Virus record (IMG/VR): IMGVR_UViG_3300042486_001336 | Coordinates: 1 to 64,000 of that record | Source of the DNA: a virus | Length of the DNA stretch: 64,000 bases | Reading direction: 5' to 3' (one strand) | In this document: piece after piece, positions 63,914-64,000 of the stretch | Layout: the number at the start of each line of letters is the position of its first letter | Numbering within the stretch: position 1 is the first letter of the stretch | Program-made: the position numbers and the translations under genes | Notes under the pieces: model-generated | Told to the model about the DNA's origin: nothing | The model's database searches: none | What the model saw: only the letters and a program-made list of their open reading frames with translations

Positions 63914-64000
63914 ATGAGCAGTTCAGCAAAGAGTAAAGGCGGTGTCAAGACCGTTCAATGGTGGAAGCATCTACGCAAGTACTGGAGCCGTGTGCAAAAT
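63914..64000 (+). CDS. Microprotein MSSSAKSKG family, copy 2, cut by window edge
   Basis: MSSSAKSKGGVKTVQWWKHL, then RKYWSRVQN up to the edge. About 70% the same as the copy at 62634 at the protein level. It is open at the right edge, so it may be longer than copy 1. Confidence 0.65.
   Translation, partial: MSSSAKSKGGVKTVQWWKHLRKYWSRVQN

Overview
The window is part of a large, AT-rich, T4-like (Straboviridae/marine myovirus-type) phage genome, with almost every gene on the + strand and very tight packing (ATGA and TAATG junctions, 0-10 bp gaps). The T4 link rests on recognisable core genes: recombinase uvsX, replicative helicase 41, dCMP hydroxymethylase 42, nrdB/nrdA, RNase H/flap nuclease rnh and UV endonuclease uvsE. 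It is supported by the late-promoter octamer TATAAATA, found many times just before genes. A lipoprotein, an outer-membrane beta-barrel protein and a glycan-enzyme island point to a Gram-negative host. Marine origin is an inference from gene content.

Layout. 0-9 kb: two PhyH-type oxygenases, a phosphoesterase, many small early genes, and a putative cell-envelope group (lipoprotein, metallopeptidase, 3D-domain protein). 9.5-18 kb: DNA modification and replication. This holds dCMP hydroxymethylase, a DUF1599-like protein, a candidate DNA glycosyltransferase, uvsX broken in two by a split intein with a free-standing HNH gene between the halves, a 2OG oxygenase, helicase 41 and an AAA+ ATPase. 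18-28 kb: proteins that begin with a short peptide resembling the T4 capsid-targeting sequence (ending ITE/ISE/LNE), including a KxDG nucleotidyltransferase-like protein and an NMN adenylyltransferase-like protein, plus a virion protein. 28-35 kb: nrdB, nrdA, rnh, a RecB-like nuclease and a ClpP-like protease. 34.9-37 kb: a tail-fibre-like protein with a long decapeptide repeat. 37.3-49.2 kb: a tRNA array of 20 tRNA genes, many structured non-coding segments, four homing-endonuclease genes and truncated tRNA 5' halves. 49.2-53.3 kb: a second family of proteins sharing a different N-terminal module, ending in a 687-residue protein that looks like a polyprotein with repeated LxE-type cleavage sites. 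54-57 kb: glycosyltransferases and an FkbM methyltransferase. 57-58.3 kb: a tmRNA gene and uvsE. 58.3-64 kb: small early genes, a second phosphoesterase and a GMP-reductase-like enzyme.

How it fits together. Early genes are driven by sigma70-type promoters (TGTACA/TTTACA, 16-17 bp, TATAAT) and late genes by TATAAATA. In both classes the ATG very often lies only 5-8 bases after the -10 box, so the mRNAs should be leaderless or nearly so; Shine-Dalgarno sequences are rare. Hydroxymethyl-dCMP synthesis next to a glycosyltransferase suggests hypermodified DNA. The capsid-targeting peptides suggest that a set of enzymes is packaged and injected. The tmRNA (tag ending LALAA), the ClpP-like protease and the tRNA array suggest control over translation and protein turnover during infection.

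Small genes of unknown role are described by what is visible. Coordinates of regulatory sites were read by eye.
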